A stretch of 64,000 nucleotides of DNA from Tragulus kanchil (lineage: Eukaryota; Chordata; Mammalia; Artiodactyla; Tragulidae): assembly GCA_022376925.1 (NCBI GenBank), contig JAIOJX010000026.1, positions 252,089,330 through 252,153,329 of the forward strand, read 5' to 3'. Shown piece by piece: positions 35,681-50,343 of this stretch. The translations under genes were made by a program, and so were the position numbers. The notes beneath the pieces are model-generated. The model ran no database searches. It was not told the origin of the DNA and was given only the letters and a program-made list of their open reading frames with translations. How positions within the stretch are numbered: position 1 is the stretch's first letter; every line of letters begins with the position of its first letter.

Positions 35681-36520
35681 GCATTATAGGAGTCCCAGAA
35701 AGAGAAGACAGACAAAAGACCCGAGAAAACATCTGAAGAGATAATAGCTGAAAACTTCCCTAATATGAGAAAGGAAATAGTCAGCTATGTCTGGGATGCA
35801 CAGAGAGTCCCAGGCAGGATAAATCCAAAAGAACACACCAAGACACATGTTAATCAAACTGACAAAAATTAAAGACAAAGATAATTAAAAGCAACAAGAG
35901 AAAATAACATACAAGGGAAAACCCATAATGTTATCAGCCAATTTCTCTACAAGCCAGAAGGGAATGGCACAACATACTCCTAGTGACTAAAGAGAAGAAC
36001 CAAGAATACTCTACTCAGCAAGACTCTCATTCAGATTTGAGGGAGAAATCAAAAGCTTTATAGACAAGCAAAAATTAATAGAATTCAGCACCACTAAACC
36101 AATTTTACAGCAAATGCTAAAGGATCTTCTCTAGGCATGAAACATAAGAGAAGGAAAAGATCTACTAAAAATAACCCTCAACAATTAATAAAACTGTGAT
36201 AGGGTAATACATATCAATAATTACCATAAATGTAAATAGATTAAATGCACCAACCAAAAGACATAGACTGGCTGAGAGGATACAAAAACAAGATGGTCTA
36301 CAAGAGACCCACTTCATACCAAGAAACACTTACAGACTGAAAGTAAGGGGATGGAAGGAGGTATTTCAGGCAAATGGAAATCATAAGAAAGCTGGAGCAG
36401 CAATACTCATATGAGATAAAACAGACTCTAAAACAAGGACTGCTGTAACAGATGAAGAAGGACACTAAATAATGATCGAGGGTTCAATCCAAGAATATAT
36501 AACAATTTTAAAGGAACAAT
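35681..36520 (+). mobile_element. Old LINE-1 ORF1-side region
   Basis: aagacacatgttaatcaaac, aagaatactctactcagcaa, aaaagctttatagacaagca and agaattcagcaccactaaac run parallel to the region at 22.0-22.4 kb, then the ORF2 start (caatattacc-like tatcaataattaccataaat) and caagagacccacttcatacc. Confidence 0.7.
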
Positions 36521-38659
36521 AAAGTGGAATTCATTACAGGGATGCAACATTTTTTCAACATTCACAAAATCAATGTGATACACTATATCAACCAATTGAA
36601 GAATAAAAACCATATGATCATCTCAATAGACGCAGAAAAGGCTTTTGACAAAATCCAACACCCATTTATGATAAAAATTCTCCAGAAAGTGGGCAGACAG
36701 GGTACGTACCTTAACATGATAAAGGCCATATACAACAAACCTACAACTAGTGTCATACTCAATGGTGAAAAGCTGAAAGCATTTCCTCTAAGATCAGGAA
36801 CAAAGATGTTCACTCTCACAAATTTTGTTCGACATAGGTCTGGAAGTCTTAGCTACAGCAATCAGAGAAGAGAAAGAAATAAAAGGAATCCAAATTGGAA
36901 AAGACAAAGTTAAAGTGTCACTGTTTGCAGATGACATGATACTATATATAGAAGATTCCAAAGATGCAACCAGAAAACTAAAACTCATCAATGAATTTAG
37001 TAAAGTTGCAGGTTACAAAATTAATACACAGAATCTGTTGCATTTCTATACACTAATAATGAAAGATCAGAAAAAGAAATTCAAGAAGCAATTCCATTTA
37101 CCATTGCATCAAAAAGAATAAAATACCTAGAAATAAACCCATCTAGGAAGACAAAAGATCTGTACTCTGAAAACTGTAAGGCACTAATGAAAGAAATAGA
37201 AGAAGACATAAACAGAAGAAAAGATATACCCTGTTTGTGGACTGGAAGAATCAACATTGTTAAAATGACTATACTATCCAAAGCAATCTAGAGAGTCAAT
37301 GCAATCCCTATCAAATTTTTCACAGATCTAGAACAAAAAAATCTGAAAATTTGTATGAAGACACAAAAGATCCCAAATAGCCAAAGCAATCTTGAATAAG
37401 AAAAATAGAGCTGGAGGAATCAGGCCCCCTGACTTCAGACTATATTATAAGTTATGGTCATCAAGGCAGTGTGGTCCTGACACAAAAATAGAAATATAGA
37501 TCAATGGAACAGGATATAAACCCAGAAGTAAGTCCATGCACCTATAGTCAATTAATCTAGGACACTAAATAATGATCGAGGGTTCAATCCAAGAATATAT
37601 AACAATTTTAAAGGAACAATAAAGTGGAATTCATTACAGGGATGCAACATTTTTTCAACATTCACAAAATCAATGTGATACACTATATCAACCAATTGAA
37701 GAATAAAAACCATATGATCATCTCAATAGACGCAGAAAAGGCTTTTGACAAAATCCAACACCCATTTATGATAAAAATTCTCCAGAAAGTGGGCAGACAG
37801 GGTACGTACCTTAACATGATAAAGGCCATATACAACAAACCTACAACTAGTGTCATACTCAATGGTGAAAAGCTGAAAGCATTTCCTCTAAGATCAGGAA
37901 CAAAGATGTTCACTCTCACAAATTTTGTTCGACATAGGTCTGGAAGTCTTAGCTACAGCAATCAGAGAAGAGAAAGAAATAAAAGGAATCCAAATTGGAA
38001 AAGACAAAGTTAAAGTGTCACTGTTTGCAGATGACATGATACTATATATAGAAGATTCCAAAGATGCAACCAGAAAACTAAAACTCATCAATGAATTTAG
38101 TAAAGTTGCAGGTTACAAAATTAATACACAGAATCTGTTGCATTTCTATACACTAATAATGAAAGATCAGAAAAAGAAATTCAAGAAGCAATTCCATTTA
38201 CCATTGCATCAAAAAGAATAAAATACCTAGAAATAAACCCATCTAGGAAGACAAAAGATCTGTACTCTGAAAACTGTAAGGCACTAATGAAAGAAATAGA
38301 AGAAGACATAAACAGAAGAAAAGATATACCCTGTTTGTGGACTGGAAGAATCAACATTGTTAAAATGACTATACTATCCAAAGCAATCTAGAGAGTCAAT
38401 GCAATCCCTATCAAATTTTTCACAGATCTAGAACAAAAAAATCTGAAAATTTGTATGAAGACACAAAAGATCCCAAATAGCCAAAGCAATCTTGAATAAG
38501 AAAAATAGAGCTGGAGGAATCAGGCCCCCTGACTTCAGACTATATTATAAGTTATGGTCATCAAGGCAGTGTGGTCCTGACACAAAAATAGAAATATAGA
38601 TCAATGGAACAGGATATAAACCCAGAAGTAAGTCCATGCACCTATAGTCAATTAATCTA
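36461..38659. repeat. 1.10-kb direct duplication, pair 13, clean tandem
   Basis: 36461-37559 and 37561-38659: a direct tandem with period 1100 and a single spacer base. No internal difference noticed. Content is decayed L1 ORF2. Confidence 0.95.
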
Positions 38660-38845
38660 TGACAAAGGACGAAAGACTACACAATGTTGGAAAGACGATC
38701 CCTTCAACAAATGGTGCTGGGAAAACTGGACAGCCAAATGTCACAGAATGAAATTAGATCGTTCCTTAACCCCATACACAAAAATAAGCTCGAAATGGAT
38801 TAGAGACCTAAATGTTAAACTGGATACGATAAAACTCTTAGACGA
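36524..38845 (+). pseudogene. LINE-1 ORF2 reverse-transcriptase region, frameshifted
   Basis: Protein stretches in two frames: [20 protein letters not shown] (motif A) in one and [14 protein letters not shown] (catalytic motif) in another, with GCPLSP lost at a shift near 36800. The sequence then runs through the linker to the C-terminal region. Pair 13 doubles 36461-37559. Old, inactive copy. Confidence 0.85.
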
Positions 38846-38846
38846 T

Positions 38847-39107
38847 GGGGCTATACTGGTGGTCCAGTGGGCAAAGAGTCCACCTTGCAAGTGCAAGGGG
38901 CACCAGTTCGATCCGTGGACTAGGAAGATTCCACAGGCTACGGAGCGACTGGACCAGTGTGCCCAGTCACGAGCCAGTGCTCTGGAGTGCATTTTCCCAG
39001 AGCTCGTGCTCTACAACGAGAGAGATCACTGCGATGGGTAGCCCACGCAGGCCAAATAATAAAGATGGATGAAAATTAAAACACAAGCAATAAAACAGGC
39101 CCCCCCA
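38847..39107 (+). mobile_element. tRNA-derived SINE within L1 ORF2
   Basis: ggggctatactggtggtcca head, attccacaggctacggagcg body. L1 sequence aactcttaga before and cctcttagagg after give an imperfect target-site duplication. More diverged than the C-rich subfamily. Confidence 0.82.
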
Positions 39108-40410
<1,303 letters not shown>

Positions 40411-41187
40411 AAAAAAAGAAAATGAATGAAATCAGAATACTACCTAACACACAAAAATAAACTCAAAATGGATTAAAGACCTACATGTAAAACTGGACAC
40501 TATAAAACTCTCAGAGGAAAACACAGGAAAAATACTCAACATAAATCATAGCAAGGTCCTTTCTGACCTACTTCCTATAGTAATGAAAATATGAACAATC
40601 AAAAAATGGAACCTAATTAAACTTAATAGCTTCTGCACAGCAAAGGAAATCATAAACAAGATAAAAAGACAATCCCCAGAATGGGCTAAAATATTTGCAA
40701 ACAAAGCAACTGACAGAGGATTAATCTCTAAAATACACAAAGAAATCACACAGTTCAATATCTAAACACACAATGTAGTTAAAAAAAAACAGCTGGAAGA
40801 TCTAAATAGACATTTCACCAAAGAATACATACAAGATGGTCAACAAACTCACGAAAAGATGCTTGACATCACTAATTATCAAAAAGTGCAGATCAAAACT
40901 ACAATGAGGTATCACTGGTCAGAATGGCTATCATCAAAAAATGTAATGCTAGAGAGGATGTGGAGAAAAGGGGACCCTTTTGCATTGCTACTAGAATGTA
41001 AATTGATACAGCCACTATGGAGAACAGTTTGAAGGTTCTTTAAAAAATAGAAAATACAACTATCACCTGACTCAACAGCCCTACTACTGGGTATACCCTG
41101 AGAAAACCATAATTCAAAAAGACACATGTATTCCAATATTCACTGCAGCACTATTTACAATAGCCAGGACATGGAAGCAATCTAAAT

Positions 41188-41229
<42 letters not shown>

Positions 41230-41668
41230 TATTACTCAGCTATCAAAAGGGATGAAACTGGGTCATTTATAGAGATATGGATGGACTTAGAATCCATTAT
41301 ACAGAGTGAAGTAAGTCAGAAAAATATCATGCATTAATGCATATATATGAAATCTAGGAAAACAGATGAACAGAGACACCAGTGGAGAATGGGTATGTGG
41401 ACACGGGGGAAGGGGAGGAGGAAGGACAGGCTGGAGAGCAGCACTGACACATAGACGCTACCATCTGTAAAAGAGAGAGCTGGTAGGAAGCTACAGGGAG
41501 CTCAGCTTGGTGCTCTAAGATGACCCAGAGGGATGGGGTGGCGTGGTTGGGAGTTTCAAGAGGGTGGAGATACATGTATACACATAACTGATTCACTCTG
41601 TTGTACAGCAGAAACTAACACAACACTGTAAAGGAATTTTACTCCAATAAAATATATTGAAAAAAAAA
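40411..41668 (+). mobile_element. LINE-1 C-terminal ORF2 and 3' end
   Basis: gattaaagacctacatgtaa, cttctgcacagcaaaggaaa, ggatgtggagaaaaggggac, then gttgtacagcagaaactaac and ttactccaataaaatatatt plus A-run, the classic artiodactyl L1 terminus. Confidence 0.85.
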
Positions 41669-42357
41669 AAGACAACCTATGAAATAGAAGTAAATTTTTG
41701 TACATCATGTATCTGATAAAGGAATATATCCTGAATATGCAAAGAACTCCTACAACTCAGTAAAAAATCAAACAACCCATTTTAAAAATGTGCAGAAGAC
41801 CTGAATAGGCATTTCTCCAAAAATGACATACCAATGCCATCAAGCATGTGAAAAGATACTCAACATCTTTAATCATCTAAGAAGTTCAAATAAAAACCAT
41901 AATGAGACATTGTAAATACAAATACTACGTCAAGCTCATTAGTTCAATTACTATCAAAATAACAGAAAATAACAGTGATGATAACGATGTGGAGAAACCT
42001 GAACTCTTGTCAAAGGTTGGTGAGACTTTAAAACTGTAAAATGGTGTAACTGCTATGGCAAAAAACACAGAGGCTCCTCAAAAAATCAGAACTAGAACTA
42101 CTGTATGATCTATCCAACTCACTTCTTGGTGTATCCAAAAGAACTGAATGTAGTTGTTTACTAGAATGTAAATTGATACAGCCACTATGGAGAACAGTTT
42201 GAAGGTTCTTTAAAAAATAGAAAATACAACTATCACCTGACTCAACAGCCCTACTACTGGGTATACCCTGAGAAAACCATAATTCAAAAAGACACATGTA
42301 TTCCAATATTCACTGCAGCACTATTTACAATAGCCAGGACATGGAAGCAATCTAAAT

Positions 42358-42401
<44 letters not shown>

Positions 42402-43327
42402 TATTACTCAGCTATCAAAAGGGATGAAACTGGGTCATTTATAGAGATATGGATGGACTTAGAATCCATTATACAGAGTGAAGTAAGTCAGAAAAATATC
42501 ATGCATTAATGCATATATATGAAATCTAGGAAAACAGATGAACAGAGACACCAGTGGAGAATGGGTATGTGGACACAGGGGAAGGGGAGGAGGAAGGACA
42601 GGCTGGAGAGCAGCACTGACACATAGACGCTACCATCTGTAAAAGAGAGAGCTGGTAGGAAGCTACAGGGAGCTCAGCTTGGTGCTCTAAGATGACCCAG
42701 AGGGATGGGGTGGCGTGGTTGGGAGTTTCAAGAGGGTGGAGATACATGTATACACATAACTGATTCACTCTGTTGTACAGCAGAAACTAACACAACACTG
42801 TAAAGGAATTTTACTCCAATAAAATATATTGAAAAAAAAAAAGACAACCTATGAAATAGAAGTAAATTTTTGTACATCATGTATCTGATAAAGGAATATA
42901 TCCTGAATATGCAAAGAACTCCTACAACTCAGTAAAAAATCAAACAACCCTTTTTAAAAAATGTGCAGAAGACCTGAATAGGCATTTCTCCAAAAATGAC
43001 ATACCAATGCCATCAAGCATGTGAAAAGATACTCAACATCTTTAATCATCTAAGAAGTTCAAATAAAAACCATAATGAGACATTGTAAATACAAATACTA
43101 CGTCAAGCTCATTAGTTCAATTACTATCAAAATAACAGAAAATAACAGTGATGATAACGATGTGGAGAAACCTGAACTCTTGTCAAAGGTTGGTGAGACT
43201 TTAAAACTGTAAAATGGTGTAACTGCTATGGCAAAAAACACAGAGGCTCCTCAAAAAATCAGAACTAGAACTACTGTATGATCTATCCAACTCACTTCTT
43301 GGTGTATCCAAAAGAACTGAATGTAGT
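40990..43327. repeat. 1.17-kb direct duplication, pair 14
   Basis: 40990-42154 and 42160-43327, displacement 1170 rising to 1173. Differences: the (CA)n tract length, one base in acacgggg/acacagggg, and cccattttaaaaatg against ccctttttaaaaaatg. Content is two adjoining L1 3' pieces. Confidence 0.93.
41184..41226. repeat. (CA)n microsatellite in an L1
   Basis: About 20 CA units at the point where L1 usually reads atccatcaacag. The duplicate (about 42358-42397) is slightly different in length. Confidence 0.88.
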
Positions 43328-43800
43328 GTCTCAAAGAGCAATATGTACACTCATATTCAAAATAGCACTATTCACATAGTCAGGAGATGAAAGCAAACCT
43401 AATCTCCATCAGTGGATAAATGAATAAACAAAATGTGGTATACACACACAATAGAATATTATTCAGCCTTAAAATAGAAGGATAAATTTTGAGATTATTA
43501 CATTAAATAAGTCACAAAAAGATAACGTATGATTTCTCTTTATCTGTGTTTCCTAAAGTGAATCAAATCCATAGAATCAGAAAGCAGAATGGTAGTTACC
43601 AGAGGCTGGAGGGAGAGGGAAAGGAGGGAGTTGTTGTTTAAACAGGCACAGAGTTTCAGTTTTATAAGACGAAAAAGTTTTGGAGATTCGTTTTACAATA
43701 ATGTGAATATATTTAACACTACTGAACTATACCCTTAAAAATGGTTACAATCATAAATTTTACATTAGGTGACTTGTTTTTACCACAATAAAAAATGTTA
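41669..43800 (+). mobile_element. Older LINE-1 3' segment, split by repeat pair 14
   Basis: acaactcagtaaaaaatcaa, aatagcactattcacatagt, gaatattattcagccttaaa and accacaataaaaaatgttaa mark an older L1 subfamily. The part 42160-42840 is a duplicate of the younger L1 3' end at 40.99-41.67 kb. Confidence 0.75.
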
Positions 43801-43816
43801 AAAAAAGACACATGTA

Positions 43817-44070
43817 GGGCTTCCCTGGTGTTCCATTGGTTAAAGAGTCCGCCTTGCAGTGCAAGGGGCACTGGTTTGATCTCTGACCTGGGAAGATCCC
43901 ACATGCCGCTTGGCATGTCCAATTACGAGTCAGTGCTCTGGAGCACATGTATCCAGAGCCAGTGCTCTGCAACGAAAGAGGCCACTGCGATGGGAGGCCA
44001 ACACAGGCCAAAGAATAAAGATGGATGAAAACAAATAAATAAATAAAATAAATGTTTAAAAAAAGAAAAA
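43817..44070 (+). mobile_element. tRNA-derived SINE with ~16-bp TSD
   Basis: aaaaaagacacatgta at 43801-43816 and just before 44085. Head gggcttccctggtgttccat, shortened in the middle (gccgcttggcatgtccaatt). The A-rich tail has (aaat)n. Confidence 0.88.
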
Positions 44071-44084
44071 AAAAGACACATGTA

Positions 44085-44670
44085 CCTCAATGTTCACTGC
44101 AGCACTATTTACAATAGCCAGGACATGGAAGCATCTAAATATCCACTGACACATGAATGGATAAAGATGTGGTACATATATAAAATTGAACATTACTCAG
44201 CCAGAAAAAGGAATGAAATTGGGTCATTTGCAGAGATGTGGATGAACCTAGTCAGTTCTACAGAATGAAGTCAGTTAGAAAAAGAAAAACAAAGATCGCA
44301 TATTAATGTGCATATGTGGAATCCAAAAAAAAAAGCTATAGACGAACCTATTTGCTGGGCAGGAACAGAGACACAGATGCAGACAACGGACATGTGGACA
44401 CAGTGGGGGAAGGGAAGAGTGGGATGAACTGGGAGATCACGAGTGCCATGTACATACCACCAGGTGTGAAACAGCTGGTGGGAGGCTGTGGTGCAGCACA
44501 GGGAGCTCAGCCTGCTACCTGTGAGGACCTAGCGGGGTGGGATGGGAGTGGTGGAGGGACTCTGCAGGGGATATATGTATACACAGAGCTGATTCACCTC
44601 ATTGTACAGCAGAAACACAGTACTGTAAAGCAACTACACTTCAATTGTAAAAAGAAATACACAATGTTCA
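44085..44670 (+). mobile_element. LINE-1 3' end
   Basis: gcagcactatttacaatagc, ggataaagatgtggtacata, gattcacctcattgtacagc, then aagcaactacacttcaattg. A short open frame at 44316-44684 is 3' UTR and not a gene. Repeated from 45298. Confidence 0.82.
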
Positions 44671-44827
44671 ATGCTCAGATCTAAGGAATTAAGACTAAAA
44701 CAACTACTTACGAGAAATCTAGTGATAATTCTGAAAATTTTCCACATTTAAACAAACATCTGAAGTCGACACTATTGACTCATTTAGTACACAATATGCC
44801 TTGAAAACAGAATAGTGTCACACATAC

Positions 44828-44968
44828 CTGATGCAATGACAGGGTCTTTCATAAGCTCCCTAGATATTGGACATATAAATTCATCAGGAATTTCAGAAGA
44901 AAGGGCTTTCACCTTTGTTCTTAGCTCTTCAATCTTCCTCAGAACTTTACTACGCAACCCTAGAGATT
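44828..44968 (-). CDS. WDSUB1: WDSUB1 U-box-start exon (left copy of a 1.12-kb repeat)
   Basis: Same exon as 45948-46088, displaced by 1120 bp within the direct repeat 44178-46394. Splice sites and frame are intact. Two tandem half-U-boxes would not make a functional fold, so this is more likely an uncollapsed assembly overlap than a real exon duplication. Confidence 0.8.
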
Positions 44969-45947
44969 CTGAAAAGAAATTATTCTGTTAGGGCTGGAGA
45001 ACTACTTGTAACCTTTATGCAAGTCTTCAGCTGAGCAAGTTTATCTACTGTAACCAAAAATCTTCAGAGGTATGGCTTTACCACATGGAACCTTTTCTTT
45101 ATAAATGCTTTAATGAATCTTTGTAGTACAGAATATTGTGTGATTAAAACAGCTCAGCAATAGAAAGTTTATTCTAAGTATAAATTCTGAAAAGTTCTCA
45201 AGAATTTCAGATTTACCAAACAGTAGCAATATACTACACAAAATCAGAAAAGTCTCATTATTATGTTAATCTAGGGCAAAACACGTGGTAAACATATACA
45301 AAATTGAACATTACTCAGCCAGAAAAAGGAATGAAATTGGGTCATTTGCAGAGATGTGGATGAACCTAGTCAGTTCTACAGAATGAAGTCAGTTAGAAAA
45401 AGAAAAACAAAGATCGCATATTAATGTGCATATGTGGAATCCAAAAAAAAAAGCTATAGACGAACCTATTTGCTGGGCAGGAACAGAGACACAGATGCAG
45501 ACAACGGACATGTGGACACAGTGGGGGAAGGGAAGAGTGGGATGAACTGGGAGATCACAAAAGTGCCATGTACATACCACCAGGTGTGAAACAGCTGGTG
45601 GGAGGCTGTGGTGCAGCACAGGGAGCTCAGCCTGCTACCTGTGAGGACCTAGCGGGGTGGGATGGGAGTGGTGGAGGGACTCTGCAGGGGATATATGTAT
45701 ACACAGAGCTGATTCACCTCATTGTACAGCAGAAACACAGTACTGTAAAGCAACTACACTTCAATTGTAAAAAGAAATACACAATGTTCAATGCTCAGAT
45801 CTAAGGAATTAAGACTAAAACAACTACTTACGAGAAATCTAGTGATAATTCTGAAAATTTTCCACATTTAAACAAACATCTGAAGTCGACACTATTGACT
45901 CATTTAGTACACAATATGCCTTGAAAACAGAATAGTGTCACACATAC

Positions 45948-46088
45948 CTGATGCAATGACAGGGTCTTTCATAAGCTCCCTAGATATTGGACATATAAAT
46001 TCATCAGGAATTTCAGAAGAAAGGGCTTTCACCTTTGTTCTTAGCTCTTCAATCTTCCTCAGAACTTTACTACGCAACCCTAGAGATT
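45948..46088 (-). CDS. WDSUB1: WDSUB1 exon: post-SAM helix and first half of U-box (right copy)
   Basis: A 141-bp exon encoding [20 protein letters not shown], a charged amphipathic helix that closes the SAM domain, then [20 protein letters not shown] and DPVIAS. The stretch FICPI...KDPV is the hallmark start of a U-box, the zinc-free RING-like fold that binds E2 ubiquitin-conjugating enzymes. The acceptor is cttttcag and the donor gtatgtg. Symmetric exon, entering and leaving one base into a codon. The rest of the U-box must be in a downstream exon, which I did not find in 1-44.8 kb. Confidence 0.93.
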
Positions 46089-46394
46089 CTGAAAAGAAAT
46101 TATTCTGTTAGGGCTGGAGAACTACTTGTAACCTTTATGCAAGTCTTCAGCTGAGCAAGTTTATCTACTGTAACCAAAAATCTTCAGAGGTATGGCTTTA
46201 CCACATGGAACCTTTTCTTTATAAATGCTTTAATGAATCTTTGTAGTACAGAATATTGTGTGATTAAAACAGCTCAGCAATAGAAAGTTTATTCTAAGTA
46301 TAAATTCTGAAAAGTTCTCAAGAATTTCAGATTTACCAAACAGTAGCAATATACTACACAAAATCAGAAAAGTCTCATTATTATGTTAATCTAG

Positions 46395-47062
46395 ACAACA
46401 GTTTCCTAAAAATCACTTATAAATATATTCAGTTTAACACAAAAATTCCATCTTATATTTTTAAACATTATGAAATTTGATTTATTATTTGCTGATTCTT
46501 ATACAGAATACAATATCAAAGAAAACTCATGTTTGTCCAAAACTATACACATAAGCCTCATTCATTTTTATCTCAAGTTATAAAAATTAATTTTTAGCTT
46601 CCGGAAGACAAACACAACTAAGTTTAGGAAGTGCAGTGTTATTAGCTGTTTATCTTTTTAGATAAACTAGTTGACAGTTCTGTTTTAGGCAGAGATTTTT
46701 CTGGTGGAAGGTGGGGGAAATGGGTAGAAAGCACTACGTTTCATAATGCCTCACAGGTCCCAGAACAAGCCAAAGCAGCTCTCTTTCTGATTGGAAGTCA
46801 TTCTCCATAGTGTTTAAACACACTTGGTAACACCTTTTATCTTACGATCTTACAAGGACGTTTGCAAGCTTCCTTAGACGCTAATGTCTTCTTCCTAATC
46901 AGAGGGCGATAGGTGTCCTCAGAGGTACAAAGATAGTGTCTTTCTCTTGGGCTGCTTTACTAGCAGCACCCTTATCATATTGGGGGAAGGGATCATAAAT
47001 TCAGGGCTCCTCAGCTAGACACTATCTGCCCTCACAAGACTGAGGAGGAGAGAGTAACCAAT
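46395..47062. other. Intron-like sequence, possibly old repeat
   Basis: No recognised exon. Moderately GC-balanced from about 46690 onward. The stretch ending near 47110 (cacgaacaataaactgctta) has an AATAAA and looks a little like the end of an LTR, but I see no matching start or partner. Confidence 0.35.
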
Positions 47063-47259
47063 TTCATCATAGAGCTCATGCTGCTTGCTGTGCCACGAAC
47101 AATAAACTGCTTAAACCTATTTGGACTTGTTGACCATACCTATGGAAGTGTGGCAAGTCGATCCAGAAGCTGCCTATGTATTAGGGACTTCCTTCCTATG
47201 TAATTCGCTGAAACCAAATAGAGTATGTTTAGAACAATTTTTTAAAAACACCACAACAC

Positions 47260-47520
47260 GGGCTCCCTTGGTGGGCCAGTGGGTAAAGAGTCCGCCCTAT
47301 AGTGCAAGGGGCACTGGTTTGATCCCTGGCCCAAGAAGATCCCACATACTGCGGAGCGGCTGGACCGGTGTGTCCAATTGCGAGCCAGCACTCTGGAGCA
47401 CATGCACCCAGAGCCAGTGCTCTGCAAGGAGAGAGGCCACTGTGATGGGAGGCCCACACATGCCAAAGAATAAAGATGGATGAGAAATAAATGATGGCTT
47501 AGAGGCCAAAAAAAAAAAAA
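47260..47520 (+). mobile_element. tRNA-derived SINE
   Basis: gggctcccttggtgggccag head, tactgcggagcggctggacc body, aataaagatggatgagaaat tail with A-runs. Repeated at 48340-48598. Confidence 0.88.
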
Positions 47521-47772
47521 AAAAAGTTAAAAAAAGAGTAGCTCTAACTGAACACTTAAAAAAAAAAAAAAAAGGTTAAATTATATGTTACCCTGTGCAA
47601 TTTTAGTATCATTTAATGCCCACAGGCAAACAGTTATCAAATCACATCCACAAAACTTAGCCAGAAGAAAGCATCTCCCTTTTGTGACTGGGGGTTGGAA
47701 GTCAATGTTATTAAACTTAACTGCTCAGAAAGGAAAGACCCTTTACCAGTTGAGGACTAGTAAACCTTCTGT

Positions 47773-47959
47773 GTGAGTGAAAGTGAGTTATTCAGCCATG
47801 TCCAACTCCGAGACCCATGGACGAGCCATGGAATTCTCCAAGCAAGAACACTGGAGTGGGTAGCCTTTCCCTTTTCCAGGGCATCTTCCAAACCCTGGGA
47901 CCGAACTGGTGTCTCTTGCATCGTAGGTGATCTTTACCAGCTAAGCTACAAGGGAAGCC
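47773..47959 (-). mobile_element. Bov-tA SINE (minus)
   Basis: gagtgaaagtgagttattca, catgtccaactccgagaccc, cactggagtgggtagccttt and ctacaagggaagcc: a full reverse Bov-tA with a BovB-like tail. Repeated at 48851-49037. The open frames on the plus strand are antisense SINE. Confidence 0.9.
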
Positions 47960-49223
47960 TTTGGTGATAGCTGGCTAGGCTTGCTGTAAGTTTGAAAAGG
48001 CATCCGGCTCTTAATAAGACGACAAAATACATAGGCCATCAGCTCCTGTAACTACTTTCTCCACCCCTTCCCCAATACTGGAAATACTACATAATTGAGG
48101 ATTGATGGCATCAAGACATAAATAATTATTAAAGATACAAAATTCATCATAGAGCTCATGCTGCTTGCTGTGCCACGAACAATAAACTGCTTAAACCTAT
48201 TTGGACTTGTTGACCATACCTATGGAAGTGTGGCAAGTCGATCCAGAAGCTGCCTATGTATTAGGGACTTCCTTCCTATGTAATTCGCTGAAACCAAATA
48301 GAGTATGTTTAGAACAATTTTTTAAAAACACCACAACACGGGCTCCCTTGGTGGGCCAGTGGGTAAAGAGTCCGCCCTATAGTGCAAGGGGCACTGGTTT
48401 GATCCCTGGCCCAAGAAGATCCCACATACTGCGGAGCGGCTGGACCGGTGTGTCCAATTGCGAGCCAGCACTCTGGAGCACATGCACCCAGAGCCAGTGC
48501 TCTGCAAGGAGAGAGGCCACTGTGATGGGAGGCCCACACATGCCAAAGAATAAAGATGGATGAGAAATAAATGATGGCTTAGAGGCCAAAAAAAAAAAAA
48601 AAAGTTAAAAAAAGAGTAGCTCTAACTGAACACTTAAAAAAAAAAAAAAAAGGTTAAATTATATGTTACCCTGTGCAATTTTAGTATCATTTAATGCCCA
48701 CAGGCAAACAGTTATCAAATCACATCCACAAAACTTAGCCAGAAGAAAGCATCTCCCTTTTGTGACTGGGGGTTGGAAGTCAATGTTATTAAACTTAACT
48801 GCTCAGAAAGGAAAGACCCTTTACCAGTTGAGGACTAGTAAACCTTCTGTGTGAGTGAAAGTGAGTTATTCAGCCATGTCCAACTCCGAGACCCATGGAC
48901 GAGCCATGGAATTCTCCAAGCAAGAACACTGGAGTGGGTAGCCTTTCCCTTTTCCAGGGCATCTTCCAAACCCTGGGACCGAACTGGTGTCTCTTGCATC
49001 GTAGGTGATCTTTACCAGCTAAGCTACAAGGGAAGCCTTTGGTGATAGCTGGCTAGGCTTGCTGTAAGTTTGAAAAGGCATCCGGCTCTTAATAAGACGA
49101 CAAAATACATAGGCCATCAGCTCCTGTAACTACTTTCTCCACCCCTTCCCCAATACTGGAAATACTACATAATTGAGGATTGATGGCATCAAGACATAAA
49201 TAATTATTAAAGATACAAAATTC

Positions 49224-50325
49224 CAAAAACCCTCAAGAAAACAGGAGTAACTGGGTTCCAGCCTAAGGGGCTGGACATAGTTTAAAGCAGAGATATGTGT
49301 GCACAAATGGAAGAAGTACCTTTCCACGTATAGCCCTCACTCTCCAGCTCCACCCTGTAAACATTAAGGCCAAGGCAGCAACGTCCACACCAGCAGGAGG
49401 CAGAGTAACAGGAGAGCGCTACTGCCTGGAACTAACCATCCCAGCCGACGAGCCTGGTCAGTCACCTCTGCACTGCCCTGACTGAGACAGAACCGGACCA
49501 AAAACTGGTCTCTTGGAGAGAAAAACTTTAAATTTTTCATTATTTAAAAATAAACTTTATTAAACAAATTCTGACTAGAATGACCAAGATAAAGCAAGAT
49601 ATAAAACTATATTAGGAAAGAAAAGGAATACACGACCAGAGGGATTTCTTTTAAGGATATGGAGAAAATGGTGATAGGAGCAATCTAATTTTTAAATTTC
49701 TCTGAATCCCCTCATAAGTGCAGAGTAACTAGATTAAAAAAACAACAACAACAACAACAAAAAACCAAAGAAAACAAATCCCACAGGCATTTCCGAGAAA
49801 ACAAGATAGCAAGGTACCTTCACGATCCCGCAACATATTAGTAAGTGGGAGAAGATAAACCACTAACATCCATAAGATCTGTGATTGGTATCAGTGTGGA
49901 AGCAACAGGGCATCTGATAGGCATGAGAAAGGAGACCTCAAAGTACTCTAGGAGTATTCACTGCAGAGGGGTGCAATTTAAGAGCAGCAGTTGACCTGTT
50001 CCACTCCAACAGCAGGTCAGACCACAGGCCCACACATTTAAATGGGCAATTTCACATCAGTTGTATATACAGAAAAAATGGTAAATGTTCCATTACTTAA
50101 CAATGTATGTAGTTAGGCAACAAGTGAATATCTACATAAGGAAGTATTACTAGGAATTAAAATCTGAGGATGTAAAGAAAAGTTGGTACATAAAGTTTTA
50201 TAAAGCATTTTATATAATAATTTTAAATCATAATATGATAATAATGTCTCATGTTCTTTCATGGTTTTCTTGGAAAGATGAGCAAAGGGAAGAGGGACCT
50301 CTTTGAAAAAACCTCGTTCCCAATT
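49224..50325. other. Intron-like sequence, no recognised feature
   Basis: Contains a (CAA)n run at 49740-49765. The short open frame at 49297-49485 has no family resemblance I know. AT-rich after 50000. Confidence 0.45.
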
Positions 50326-50343
50326 AAGAATCTATAACTGATA

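Larger units (their letters stand above)
44178..46394. repeat. 1.12-kb direct duplication, pair 15 (doubles a WDSUB1 exon)
   Basis: 44178-45274 and 45298-46394, displacement 1118 rising to 1120 after a 2-bp difference (atcacgagtgcc against atcacaaaagtgcc). Carries the U-box-start exon of WDSUB1 in both copies. Confidence 0.93.
47063..49223. repeat. 1.08-kb direct duplication, pair 16
   Basis: 47063-48145 and 48143-49223, displacement 1080 then 1078 after an A-run loses two bases. The copies meet with a 3-base overlap (ttc). Each carries one SINE and one reverse Bov-tA. Confidence 0.93.

Noticed and set aside
46980..47130. Solo LTR of an endogenous retrovirus
   Set aside because: AATAAA and a plausible end only; no TG...CA boundaries or target-site duplication could be set.
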